Shown one piece after another: positions 1 to 6,263 of a stretch of DNA of 6,549 nt. The stretch comes from an uncultured Pleurocapsa sp. (lineage in GTDB: Bacteria > Cyanobacteriota > Cyanobacteriia > Cyanobacteriales > Xenococcaceae), in the NCBI GenBank assembly GCA_937884735.1, contig CAKZYI010000601.1, forward strand, positions 1 through 6,549. Direction: 5' to 3'. Made by a program: the position numbers and the translations under genes. Within the stretch, counting starts at the first letter, position 1. Each line of letters begins with the position of its first letter. The notes below the pieces were generated by a model that ran no database searches, had not been told where the DNA came from, and worked only from the letters and a program-made list of their open reading frames with translations.

Positions 1-85
1 CTTGACCAATACCAGGGCCGATTGCGCCCAAACCTACAGCAAGAGCGGCAGCGATTACGGAAGCAGCAGCAACTAAGGGTTCCAT
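1..85 (-). CDS. atpH: ATP synthase F0 subunit c, N-terminal fragment (runs off the left edge)
   Basis: This is the membrane rotor (c-ring) subunit of the F-type ATP synthase, which in cyanobacteria sits in the thylakoid membrane and carries protons on a conserved acidic residue. Only the first 28 codons are present; the C-terminal hairpin and the proton-binding Glu lie outside the window. The visible protein starts MEPLVAAASV and continues with the Ala/Gly-rich first helix, including VGLGAIGPGIGQ, which is typical of cyanobacterial and plastid c subunits. The ATG at 85-83 is well supported by the Shine-Dalgarno sequence AAAGGA at 98-93, seven bases upstream. It follows subunit a by 152 bases, as in the usual cyanobacterial order. 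The general bacterial name for this gene is atpE; atpH is the cyanobacterial and plastid name. Confidence 0.93.
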   Translation of the reverse strand, partial: MEPLVAAASVIAAALAVGLGAIGPGIGQ

Positions 86-92
86 GTTTTTT

Positions 93-98
93 TCCTTT
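93..98 (-). promoter_or_regulatory. Shine-Dalgarno site of atpH
   Basis: AAAGGA on the minus strand, seven bases before the atpH ATG. It is the clearest ribosome binding site in the window; subunit a and Atp1 have none as good. That fits the need for many c subunits per enzyme, although this last point is inference. Confidence 0.7.
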
Positions 99-138
99 AA
101 ATTAGATGTGAGTTTACAGATAAATAAAACGATCGGCT

Positions 139-171
139 TTTATAGCGATCGCACACTTGATTGAAGTTTGC
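139..171 (-). promoter_or_regulatory. Possible internal promoter ahead of atpH
   Basis: In the 152-base spacer between subunit a and subunit c the minus strand has TATAAA at 144-139, preceded by a HIP1 octamer (152-145) and a weak -35-like CTTCAA about 16 bases upstream. A separate promoter could raise c-subunit output, but the -35 match is poor and the call rests on the hexamer alone. Confidence 0.2.
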
Positions 172-237
172 GATGTATCGGGTGACGACCGACCCAAGAC
201 GGACACGAGAAAATAGATATTAAATACCTAAAGCTTA

Positions 238-978
238 TTAATGATGTTCTTCTAAAGCTTCACCAATATAGGCAGCAGCTAGAGTAGCAAAAATAAGTGC
301 TTGAATCGCGCTCAAAAATAGTCCTAAAACCATCAAAGGCAGGGGTACGAAAAGAGGAACTAACAGTACCAATACTGCTACTACTAATTCATCTGCCAAG
401 ATGTTTCCGAAAAGACGGAAGCTTAGGGACAAAGGTTTTGTAAAATCTTCTAAAACCTTAAATGGTGCAAGAATTGGCGTTGGTTCGAGATATCCTGCAA
501 AGTAGCCTAAGCCTTTTTTCTTGATTCCTGCATAAAAATATGCCACGGAAGTCAATAAAGCCAAAGCAACTGTGGTGTTGATATCATTGGTTGGTGCAGC
601 CAGTTCGCTATCGGGAATCTCAATTAATTTCCAAGGAACTAACGCTCCAGACCAGTTAGACACGAAAATAAACAAGAACAATGTACCTACAAAAGGTACC
701 CATTCACGATATTCTTTTTCGCCAATCTGATCTTTTGCCAAACTCCGTATGAAATCCAGTACATACTCCATAAAGTTTTGCATGCCACTAGGAATTCTCT
801 GGATATTTCTTGACCCTAAAAAAGCAGCAATTACCAAAATAGCAATTACTACCCAAGAAGCAAGAAAAACTTGACCATGTAATTTTAAACCGCCTATTTC
901 CCAGTAAAAATGTTTACCTACTTCTAGTGAAGCCAAGGGGAATGATACGAAAGAATTAAAATTATTTAAAATTTCCAT
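238..978 (-). CDS. atpB: ATP synthase F0 subunit a (cyanobacterial and plastid name atpI)
   Basis: This is the stator subunit a of the F-type ATP synthase, which forms the proton half-channels against the c-ring in the membrane. The protein is 246 residues, a normal length for cyanobacteria. Hydrophobic segments are visible near residues 38-54, 94-115, 133-151, 186-212 and 214-238. The essential arginine is R188 within SLSFRLFGNILADEL, equivalent to E. coli aR210, and the last helix carries SAIQALIFATLAAAYIGEA with the conserved Gln at 226. It ends EALEEHH and stops with TAA. The ATG at 978 gives the expected N-terminus; AAGGG lies about 13 bases upstream, too far for a strong ribosome site. 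It sits 72 bases after Atp1 and 152 before subunit c, evidently in one operon. No defect is seen. General bacterial annotation calls it atpB, while in cyanobacteria atpB usually means the beta subunit. Confidence 0.97.
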   Translation of the reverse strand: MEILNNFNSFVSFPLASLEVGKHFYWEIGGLKLHGQVFLASWVVIAILVIAAFLGSRNIQRIPSGMQNFMEYVLDFIRSLAKDQIGEKEYREWVPFVGTLFLFIFVSNWSGALVPWKLIEIPDSELAAPTNDINTTVALALLTSVAYFYAGIKKKGLGYFAGYLEPTPILAPFKVLEDFTKPLSLSFRLFGNILADELVVAVLVLLVPLFVPLPLMVLGLFLSAIQALIFATLAAAYIGEALEEHH

Positions 979-1050
979 GATTAGGACTTTTCCCTTGATA
1001 TCACGCTTTGCAACCTTTCTCTCAAAAATAGTTTTACAATTGCATTTTTC

Positions 1051-1404
1051 TTATTTTTCCGCTGGCATTAGGGTTGTCTGTACCACGTAAAGAATAATCG
1101 CAGCTTTATAAGTCAAAAAACCGAGAAAAATAGGTATGATTTGCAATTGTTGCTGTTGAGTAGCAACTATAATTACACCAGCTATTAATGCGAGTCTAGT
1201 TGACCCAACACCTTTTTTATTTGAGCCAATTTTTTCTACTTCTCTAGCTAACATACCGAGATAAACTATGCCGACGCAAGCTCCTATCATGTAGTTAAGA
1301 GCAGTGTTTAATGTATAGGTAATCCATACAGAAGCAAAGATTATCGCCGTCAGTCCCAAAGTAACCATCAGCAAGTTTTGCTTGAGCTGATAGTACTCTG
1401 TCAT
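1051..1404 (-). CDS. atp1: Atp1, AtpI-family ATP synthase accessory membrane protein
   Basis: This is the first gene of the cyanobacterial atp operon, a small membrane protein of the AtpI/UncI family. Members of the family have been implicated in c-ring assembly and in Mg2+ handling; the exact role here is not shown by the sequence. From the ATG at 1404 it is 117 residues with four hydrophobic segments, near 11-32, 34-52, 70-84 and 88-112. Recognisable stretches include LNTALNYMIGACVGIVYLGM, RLALIAGVIIVATQ and IPIFLGFLTYKAAIILYVVQ, and it stops with TAA. No Shine-Dalgarno sequence precedes this ATG. The frame stays open upstream for 27 more codons that look like a normal acidic, Pro-containing Atp1 N-terminus but lack a start codon, so the true start is uncertain (see 1405-1488). 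Confidence 0.88.
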   Translation of the reverse strand: MTEYYQLKQNLLMVTLGLTAIIFASVWITYTLNTALNYMIGACVGIVYLGMLAREVEKIGSNKKGVGSTRLALIAGVIIVATQQQQLQIIPIFLGFLTYKAAIILYVVQTTLMPAEK

Positions 1405-1488
1405 GGAATCATCTACGATCGCAGATTCATCTACTGAACTTTGATTTTCTTCAGTTATTGGCGTTGGTTCAAGTTGGTTGTTAGACTA
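1405..1488 (-). other. Start-less N-terminal extension of atp1, closed by TAG
   Basis: Read in the atp1 frame, the minus strand upstream of the ATG gives SNNQLEPTPITEENQSS and then VDESAIVDDS before MTEYYQL. This acidic, Pro- and Ser-containing stretch resembles the N-terminal tails of other cyanobacterial Atp1 proteins as I recall them. No ATG, GTG or TTG lies within it, and it is closed by TAG at 1488-1486. The nearest upstream in-frame initiator is TTG at 1509-1507, on the far side of the TAG, and a TAA follows at 1542-1540. Either the gene lost its start and now uses the ATG at 1404, or a TTG start became TAG, or the TAG is read through. Confidence 0.55.
1486..1488 (-). other. TAG codon at the edge of the atp1 extension
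   Basis: A minus-strand TAG directly before TCT AAC AAC, in frame with atp1. If this codon were TTG it would serve as a start giving MSNNQLEPTP. It is one T-to-A change away from that, the same change that would explain both uvrB stops. Confidence 0.5.
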
Positions 1489-1674
1489 GATTAGATCGTT
1501 ATTAATCAACTTTGGCTCATGCTGAATGTATGCCTGGAGTTACAGTTTTTCTTTGGTTGATTTGTCATCACCTACACAACTAAATAGTCAAGAATAATTT
1601 TTCTATATATTTGTTGCTTGGGAGATAACAAGCCAGACCTCCAATCTACCGTTACCCTAGTCCAGACAACAAGA

Positions 1675-1680
1675 ATCATA
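1675..1680 (-). promoter_or_regulatory. Candidate -10 element of the atp operon
   Basis: TATGAT on the minus strand, preceded by TG-rich sequence, about 270 bases upstream of the atp1 ATG. No good -35 hexamer sits at the right spacing. It is the best -10 match I found in the leader region, but it remains weak. Confidence 0.2.
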
Positions 1681-1856
1681 TCACGCTAAAGTAACAATTA
1701 TTAAAATTTTCTAAATCGAGTTCTATTGGTGAATTTATAGGTAATTAACACCGTAAATAATCAAGATGTCCTTGTTAGATTAAGTGTTTATTATTGGTTT
1801 GAATTTAATCTGCAATCAAAGCCTGTTTGATAAATTTTTTTTGCGATCGCTTTGTT

Positions 1857-1873
1857 CCTATTTTCAGAATAGG
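1857..1873. repeat. Small perfect inverted repeat in the long spacer
   Basis: CCTATT at 1857-1862 and AATAGG at 1868-1873 form a perfect six-pair stem with a five-base loop, seven bases after a HIP1 octamer. No T-run follows on either strand, so it is not a terminator by itself. Its role is unknown. Confidence 0.5.
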
Positions 1874-1980
1874 CGATCTTTATGCACCTGCTCATTTTAT
1901 GGTCAATCGGTACAGTTGCTTATTCAATAAGAGAAATTAATAGTTTTCCACAGAGTTCGTTTTTATCCCTTCTTTCTAGC

Positions 1981-2025
1981 TTCATAACCTCCTTTGTGTG
2001 TAGAGTTAGGCGGTTATGAATTTTT
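1981..2025 (+). terminator. Hairpin followed by T-run, plus strand
   Basis: TTCATAACC (1981-1989) pairs perfectly with GGTTATGAA (2012-2020), and CC/GG just inside extends the stem after one mismatch. Five T's follow at 2021-2025. The minus strand has no T-run after the stem, so as a Rho-independent terminator it would act on plus-strand transcription. No plus-strand gene is recognised upstream; a short untranslated RNA is possible. Confidence 0.4.
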
Positions 2026-2143
2026 GTGATCGCTAAAAAAGCAAACAACATCCCAACATAGTCATTTTTTATTGTTTAGTTGTTCAACATATTATCATGC
2101 TCTCGAACTATTAGTAAAATCGTAGCTCATTCTCAACAGTAAG

Positions 2144-2172
2144 CTTAATATTTATTTACTTAATATTTATTT
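2144..2172. repeat. Tandem 14-base direct repeat
   Basis: CTTAATATTTATTT occurs at 2144-2157 and again at 2159-2172, separated by one A. It is very AT-rich and could be slippage or a binding site. Nothing nearby decides its role. Confidence 0.6.
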
Positions 2173-2261
2173 GTACATTAAGGGTTGATTGGATTATATT
2201 TGATGCGATCGCAAACATGCTTTAATCTAAAAGATTGCAGAATATCTCTTTAGAATATGCT

Positions 2262-2327
2262 GAAGGTGGGCAAGATGTATTAAATTAATGCGGTGTTTTA
2301 TTTTGTAGAATTATTGCTCACCCTACG
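2262..2327. repeat. Inverted-repeat element at the 3' end of the methyltransferase gene
   Basis: GGTGGGCAA (2265-2273) and TTGCTCACC (2314-2322) are inverted copies with one mismatch, followed by CTACG. The right arm resembles the right arm of a second element at 4259-4316 (AATGCCCAC then CCTACA). The methyltransferase stop codon (TAG, 2325-2323) is formed by the CCCTAC end, so the gene's 3' edge lies inside the element. The GTAGGGTGGGCA-like core is familiar from cyanobacterial genomes as a dispersed repeat, but copy number cannot be judged here. It may act as a 3'-end structure or terminator. Confidence 0.5.
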
Positions 2328-3531
2328 TTTGATTGTTACTCAAAATTATTAACTGCCTATCAAAAAGCGATCGCACTTGCTCTAAATCCAACTGACAGTT
2401 AGCTAATATGTCTTTTACTGTTTTTTGCTTATTGTCTTCACAGGCAGTCATAAATTCATACTCATCATCAGAGAGCTTTTCCATCTGATATTCAAAATTG
2501 AGAAAGCTCATGCTAGGAAATCCCTGCATACAGGGATGAAGTTCGGGGATGGCTTTATTTAAAGTTGTATCATCCGACCAATCTTGTTTATCTAAAGGTG
2601 GCTTGGATAGGAAGAATTCGTAGTGGGTCAAATTTGGATCTAGTAGTTCGATTAAACGATATAACTTGCGATCGCTTAAATCTTTTGAGCGAGACATCAA
2701 TTCTTCGGATTCACCTACAAGGCGATCTAGTTGCCAATATTTTGGATTAGAAAAGCCCATAAAATCTAAGCCAGAAGCATCAATTAGATCGAATAAAGTA
2801 TCGACATTGTAATCAATTTCTTGGGGATGAACGTACATATCTGCAAAAGCTTCATCGCGGAAGTTTTCTAACGCCCATCTTTCTTTTTCTTGCTTCACAA
2901 GACGGTTATTTTCGGGTAATTTAGCAAATATTTCTCTGCCTACTTTAACCCCGTCACGATAGTCTCCTCGTTTATCCCCTTGGAGTAAAGCGATCGCTTT
3001 TTGCATCAAACTAATTTCCCAACGCCCCAATTCTGCATAAACGAAAACGTGTAGAATACCACCTGGCTTCAGTTTTTTGGCTAGTGCTTGAATACCCTTG
3101 TCAGGTTCGGGTAAATGATGCAGTACGCCGACGCAATTAATAAAATCAAACTCCCCTTCTAAAGTCGTTGCTTCTTCTAATTTGAGGTTGTAAAAATTGA
3201 CTGGCTTGTCGTGCTTGGCTATTACTCCCGAACGGTTACAACGCTCTTGGGCTACTTCTAAAGCCTTTTCACTTAAGTCGATCGCAGTAACTTCTGCACC
3301 CCTGTTTTGATGAATTAAATAATCTGTACCCGAACCTGTACCGCAACCAGCATCTAAGATACGAATATCTTGAGTAGTAGGCTTCATTCCCGTACAAAAA
3401 CTATAGGCTGCCATCCAATTCCAACGCCAGTTATACCCAGGAGGTTCTAGATCCGAAAGAGGATCGGGGGGGAAGGGATAGGTGTTGTAGAGTTTGGCAA
3501 CGGCTTGATTGATAGCTTGGGAGTCGGACAT
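2323..3531 (-). CDS. Class I SAM-dependent methyltransferase, substrate unknown
   Basis: A 402-residue protein with a Rossmann-fold methyltransferase core. Motif I is ILDAGCGTGSGTDYL near residues 58-72, the acidic end of strand 2 is in VTAIDLSEKALEVA (D85), motif IV is FDFINCVGVLHHL (128-140), and LKPGGILHVF follows (154-163). Before the core lies a conserved-looking AVAKLYNTYPFPPDPL (10-25). The 230-residue C-terminal part is charged and seems helical, without a domain I can name. Long cyanobacterial methyltransferases of this layout are known, but I cannot assign a substrate. I chose ATG 3531 because the upstream extension (TTG at 3567) is translated from a purine-rich heptamer repeat. No ribosome site is evident. 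It ends in TAG inside an inverted-repeat element; reading through would add GEQ before TAA at 2313-2311. It is divergent from mazE. Confidence 0.9.
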   Translation of the reverse strand: MSDSQAINQAVAKLYNTYPFPPDPLSDLEPPGYNWRWNWMAAYSFCTGMKPTTQDIRILDAGCGTGSGTDYLIHQNRGAEVTAIDLSEKALEVAQERCNRSGVIAKHDKPVNFYNLKLEEATTLEGEFDFINCVGVLHHLPEPDKGIQALAKKLKPGGILHVFVYAELGRWEISLMQKAIALLQGDKRGDYRDGVKVGREIFAKLPENNRLVKQEKERWALENFRDEAFADMYVHPQEIDYNVDTLFDLIDASGLDFMGFSNPKYWQLDRLVGESEELMSRSKDLSDRKLYRLIELLDPNLTHYEFFLSKPPLDKQDWSDDTTLNKAIPELHPCMQGFPSMSFLNFEYQMEKLSDDEYEFMTACEDNKQKTVKDILANCQLDLEQVRSLFDRQLIILSNNQT

Positions 3532-3551
3532 ATTTATAAGGGATGAGGAAT

Positions 3552-3572
3552 AAGGAGCAAGGAGCAAGGAGG
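3552..3572. repeat. Short tandem heptamer repeat between methyltransferase and mazE
   Basis: Three consecutive heptamers, AAGGAGC, AAGGAGC and AAGGAGG, lie in the 109-base divergent spacer, within a longer purine-rich tract. Short tandem heptamers are a known cyanobacterial repeat class. The last unit resembles a perfect Shine-Dalgarno sequence on the plus strand but has no start codon at useful spacing, so it is probably not a ribosome site. Confidence 0.65.
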
Positions 3573-3616
3573 ATTAGTAGGTTATTTTATGATGTTAAAA
3601 TAAAAGTAATTACATT

Positions 3617-3625
3617 GTATATACT
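3617..3625 (+). promoter_or_regulatory. Candidate mazE promoter and operator
   Basis: TATACT at 3620-3625 is a good -10 hexamer; a weak TTAAAA at 3595-3600 is the only -35-like sequence, with long (19-base) spacing. The -10 overlaps the perfect palindrome GTATATAC (3617-3624), a plausible operator for the self-repression known in MazE/MazF modules. Transcription would begin roughly 7-10 bases before the ATG, so the mRNA would be almost leaderless. That agrees with the absence of a Shine-Dalgarno sequence. Confidence 0.35.
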
Positions 3626-3640
3626 TGTCTGTAGCTAGAT

Positions 3641-3886
3641 ATGAAAATTGACATTATCAAAATTGGTAATTCTCAAGGAATCAGAATTCCTAAAACAATT
3701 ATGGAGCAATGTGGATTCACAAACTCAGTTGAAATGAAAATTAAAGATGGAAATCTTGTTTTGAGTAACCATTCTGTTAGAGAAGGATGGTCAGAATCTT
3801 TTCAGTCAATGGCAGCTAATGAAGACGACGAATTATTAATAGACGGTACTATTTCCACGGAATATGATGAGGATTGGGAATGGTAA
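3641..3886 (+). CDS. mazE: MazE-family antitoxin (AbrB/SpoVT-like DNA-binding fold)
   Basis: This is the antitoxin of a type II pair. It binds and neutralises the MazF toxin encoded next to it and, by family precedent, represses its own promoter. The protein is 81 residues. Residues 1-45 form the swapped-hairpin DNA-binding domain, with the family signature IIKIGNSQGIRIPKTIMEQC. The C-terminal half is acidic (ANEDDELLIDGTISTEYDED), as expected of the tail that wraps the toxin, and ends in WEW. The stop is TAA. The ATG at 3641 is the only sensible start because the signature begins at once. No Shine-Dalgarno sequence precedes it. The gene overlaps mazF by seven bases, which implies translational coupling. 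MazE is a family-level name, since several related antitoxins share this fold. Confidence 0.9.
   Translation: MKIDIIKIGNSQGIRIPKTIMEQCGFTNSVEMKIKDGNLVLSNHSVREGWSESFQSMAANEDDELLIDGTISTEYDEDWEW
3869..3872 (+). promoter_or_regulatory. Ribosome binding site that sets the mazF start
   Basis: GAGG inside the end of mazE lies seven bases before ATG 3880. It favours that ATG over the in-frame TTG at 3874, which is only one base after the GAGG. Confidence 0.6.
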
Positions 3887-4200
3887 GTAGGGGAGAAGTA
3901 TATCTAATCAGTTTAGATCCTACGGTGGGTTCAGAAGTTCAGAAAACTCGTCCCTGCATAGTAATTTCTCCCAACGAAATGAATAGGTATATCCGAACGG
4001 TAGTTATTGCCCCTATGACTACTAAGCAGAAAAGTTATAAAAGCAGAGTTGGAATAAACTTTGATGGTAAGCAAGGGCAGATAATGCTCGACCAAATTAA
4101 AATTGTTGAGAAAAAGCGTTTATTAGCAAAACTAGGTAAGTTATCAGTTAAAGAATTAAAAGCTGTTTTATCTGTTCTTCAAGAGATGTTTACTTATTAA
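3880..4200 (+). CDS. mazF: MazF-family toxin, sequence-specific mRNA endoribonuclease
   Basis: This is the toxin of the pair; MazF proteins cleave mRNA at short specific sequences and arrest growth when the labile antitoxin falls. The protein is 106 residues, normal for the family. Family features in order are RGEVYLISLDPTVGSE (4-19), KTRPCIVIS (22-30), TVVIAPMTTK (40-49) and GQIMLDQIKIV around residues 67-77. Arg24 and Thr47 match the catalytic Arg and Thr known from MazF/Kid enzymes, so the toxin appears intact. I took ATG 3880 rather than the in-frame TTG at 3874, on the basis of the GAGG seven bases upstream. The start overlaps the mazE stop (ATGGTAA), so the toxin is probably translated by coupling. 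It ends in TAA and converges on uvrB. The cleavage sequence cannot be predicted. Confidence 0.93.
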   Translation: MVSRGEVYLISLDPTVGSEVQKTRPCIVISPNEMNRYIRTVVIAPMTTKQKSYKSRVGINFDGKQGQIMLDQIKIVEKKRLLAKLGKLSVKELKAVLSVLQEMFTY

Positions 4201-4258
4201 TTAATTTGATTAATTTAATATATTAATGATTTCTTATATCTCAGTACTAACTTTGATT

Positions 4259-4316
4259 GTGGGCATTTTGCAATGTTATTATTGCAGCAATTAGTTAATT
4301 TAATGCCCACCCTACA
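4259..4316. repeat. Inverted-repeat element between mazF and uvrB
   Basis: GTGGGCATT (4259-4267) and AATGCCCAC (4302-4310) are perfect inverted arms around a 34-base loop. Within the loop TGCAAT (4269-4274) pairs with ATTGCA (4281-4286). CCTACA follows the right arm. The end sequence matches the element at 2262-2327, and both lie just downstream of a minus-strand stop codon. It sits between convergent genes and could work as a shared terminator, although no clean T-run follows the arms. It may be a small dispersed palindromic repeat. Confidence 0.6.
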
Positions 4317-5825
4317 ATATGTTTTGGGTTAAATAGTTTTCTTACTACGTCCTAATAATCGATCGCGTAATTTTAAAATGCGATCGCGATATTTTGCAGC
4401 TTCTTCAAACTCCAAGTTTTTGGCTGCATCTTTCATTCTTGCTTCTAGCTGTTCAATTAGTTCGGGTACTTTTTCTAAAGGTAAGTCATAAGATTTTTCA
4501 TAAACTTCTTCTAATTGTTCCGAACTCAAGCGACGAGAAATATCAAGGAAAGCCAAGATAGAATTCTCCTCATTTTTAATAATTGGTTTGGGGGTAATAT
4601 TGTGCATTTTGTTATAAGCAACTTGAATATTACGTCTTCTTTCTGTTTCTTCAATTGCCCTTGCCATACTTTTAGTTAAGTTATCAGCATACAAAATAGC
4701 CTGTCCTTCGATATGTCTTGCAGCCCTACCAATTGTTTGAATGATTGAACTTTCCGATCGCAAGAATCCTTCTTTATCAGCATCAAGAATTGCCACTAAA
4801 GATACTTCGGGTAAATCCAAACCTTCCCGCAATAAGTTAACCCCAATTAAGACATCAAACTCACCTTTTCTAAGAGACTGTAATATTTCAATTCGTTCGA
4901 TTGATTTAACCTCAGAATGTAGATATTGAACCTTAATACCTCGTTCGGCAAAATATTCGCTAAGATCTTCTGCCATCTTTTTAGTTAGGGTAGTAATTAA
5001 AACTCGTTCTTGTTTCTGAACTCGTTCGTGAATTTCTCCTAACAAGTCGTCTACCTGTCCATCCGTAGGGCGAACTAATATTTCTGGATCGATTACTCCT
5101 GTGGGGCGAATAATTTGTTGTGCTACTCTATCCTCTGACTGTTCCAATTCCCATTTTGCAGGGGTAGCCGAAACAAAAACACATTGATTTACTTTCTCCC
5201 AAAACTCATCGGCTTTCAATGGGCGATTATCCGCAGCCGAAGGTAGTCGGAAGCCATGTTCGATCAACACCTTCTTTCTTGCGCGATCGCCATTATACAT
5301 CCCTCTAAGTTGGGGTACGGTAACGTGAGATTCATCAATAACTAGTAACCAATCATCAGGAAAATAATCTACCAAGCATTCTGGAGGATCGCCTGGGTTT
5401 TTGCCTGCTAAATGACGCGAATAGTTTTCAACGCCATTGCAGTAACCTACTTCCTGTAGCAGCTCCAAATCATAACGGCAGCGTTGTTCTAATCTTTGGG
5501 CTTCTAATAATTTATTTTCTGTTTCTAATTCAACTAAACGCCCTTCTAATTCTTGTCTAATATTTAAACAGGCTGCTTCCAATCTCTCTTGAGGAGTAAC
5601 AAAGTGACGAGCAGGATAAATACTAACATTATTCATACTCTGCAATATTTCTCCTGAAACAGGATCAACGTAGCGCAAAGCTTCAATTTCATCGCCAAAA
5701 AACTCAATCCGAATTATGCGATCTTCATAAGCAGGGACAATCTCTAATACGTCTCCTTTTACCCTAAACCGTCCTCGTTCGAGTTCTATATCATTACGAG
5801 AATACTGCACTGTAACCAAATCCCG

Positions 5826-5828
5826 CTA
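5826..5828 (-). other. Second in-frame TAG of uvrB (codon 172)
   Basis: The frame reads IDQREL, then TAG, then RDLVTVQYSRND with no base gained or lost. Cyanobacterial UvrB proteins as I recall them read DQR-x-[IL]-L-R at this point, so Leu is expected. TTG to TAG is a single T-to-A change. Confidence 0.93.
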
Positions 5829-6206
5829 TAATTCCCGCTGATCTATTGACTTACCCAATTCTAGAGGTACGGCGGCTTTGAGATATTCTGCGGGCATTCC
5901 CAAACCATAAATACAGCTAATGGATGCTACTACAATCACATCTTTTCGTTCAAAAAGCGATCGCGTGGCAGAGTGACGCAACATATCAATCTCATCATTA
6001 ATTGATGCTGTTTTTTCTATATAAGTATCGCTAACGGGTATATAAGCCTCTGGCTGATAGTAATCGTAATAACTGACAAAATACTCCACTGCATTGTCAG
6101 GAAAAAATAACCGCAACTCATTACATAACTGCGCTGCAAGAGTCTTATTATGAGCTAGTACTAAAGTAGGCTTCTGCACGTTGGTAATTACATTGGCGAT
6201 CGAAAA

Positions 6207-6230
6207 TGTCTTACCCGTACCCGTCGCACC
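6207..6230 (-). other. Walker A (ATP-binding) motif of uvrB
   Basis: Codons 38-45 encode GATGTGKT, the UvrB P-loop. They lie between the two TAG codons with no start codon between codon 27 and the motif, so no standard restart can produce a protein that includes it. Confidence 0.93.
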
Positions 6231-6260
6231 CAGTAAAGTCTGGAAACGGTTATTATGTTG

Positions 6261-6263
6261 CTA
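6261..6263 (-). other. First in-frame TAG of uvrB (codon 27)
   Basis: The frame reads IAQLTES, then TAG, then QHNNRFQTLLGATGTGKT. Homologues typically have Ile or Leu between the Ser and the Gln (LTESIQ or similar). The codon is followed by CAA. Everything before and after it aligns in one frame. Confidence 0.93.

Larger units (their letters stand above)
1405..2322. other. 918-base spacer with no convincing protein gene
   Basis: Between atp1 and the methyltransferase no frame carries a recognisable protein except the atp1 extension next to atp1. The stretch is AT-rich, with two HIP1 octamers (1843-1850, 2205-2212), a small perfect hairpin at 1857-1873, a larger plus-strand hairpin with a T-run at 1981-2025, a tandem 14-base repeat at 2144-2172, and an inverted-repeat element from about 2262 that reaches the methyltransferase stop. 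The 45-codon plus-strand ORF at 1882-2019 has no recognisable features. The atp operon promoter and leader must lie in the left part if the operon starts here. No tRNA or riboswitch was recognised. Confidence 0.6.

Noticed and set aside
1882..2019. Plus-strand ORF of 45 codons (MHLLILWSIG...)
   Set aside because: It has only a weak AGG before the ATG and no recognisable motif, and its end overlaps the hairpin stem. Length and composition are compatible with chance in an AT-rich spacer.
2565..2750. Plus-strand ORF of 61 codons
   Set aside because: It lies antisense inside the well-supported methyltransferase gene and shows no protein-like features; a shadow frame.
3532..3567. Upstream TTG start for the methyltransferase
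   Set aside because: The added residues (LLAPYSSSLIN) are translated from the purine-rich heptamer tract; ATG 3531 gives the expected N-terminus.
3874..3879. TTG start for mazF six bases upstream of the ATG
   Set aside because: GAGG at 3869-3872 is too close to the TTG and properly spaced from ATG 3880, which also begins directly at the family signature.
4741..4929. Plus-strand ORF of 62 codons
   Set aside because: It is antisense to the conserved helicase motifs of uvrB; a shadow frame.
5826..6179. Separate short uvrB-like genes starting at GTG 6179 and TTG 5819
   Set aside because: Both are in the same frame as ATG 6341 and are simply the pieces of one uvrB between TAG codons; neither has its own ribosome site or a complete ATPase core.
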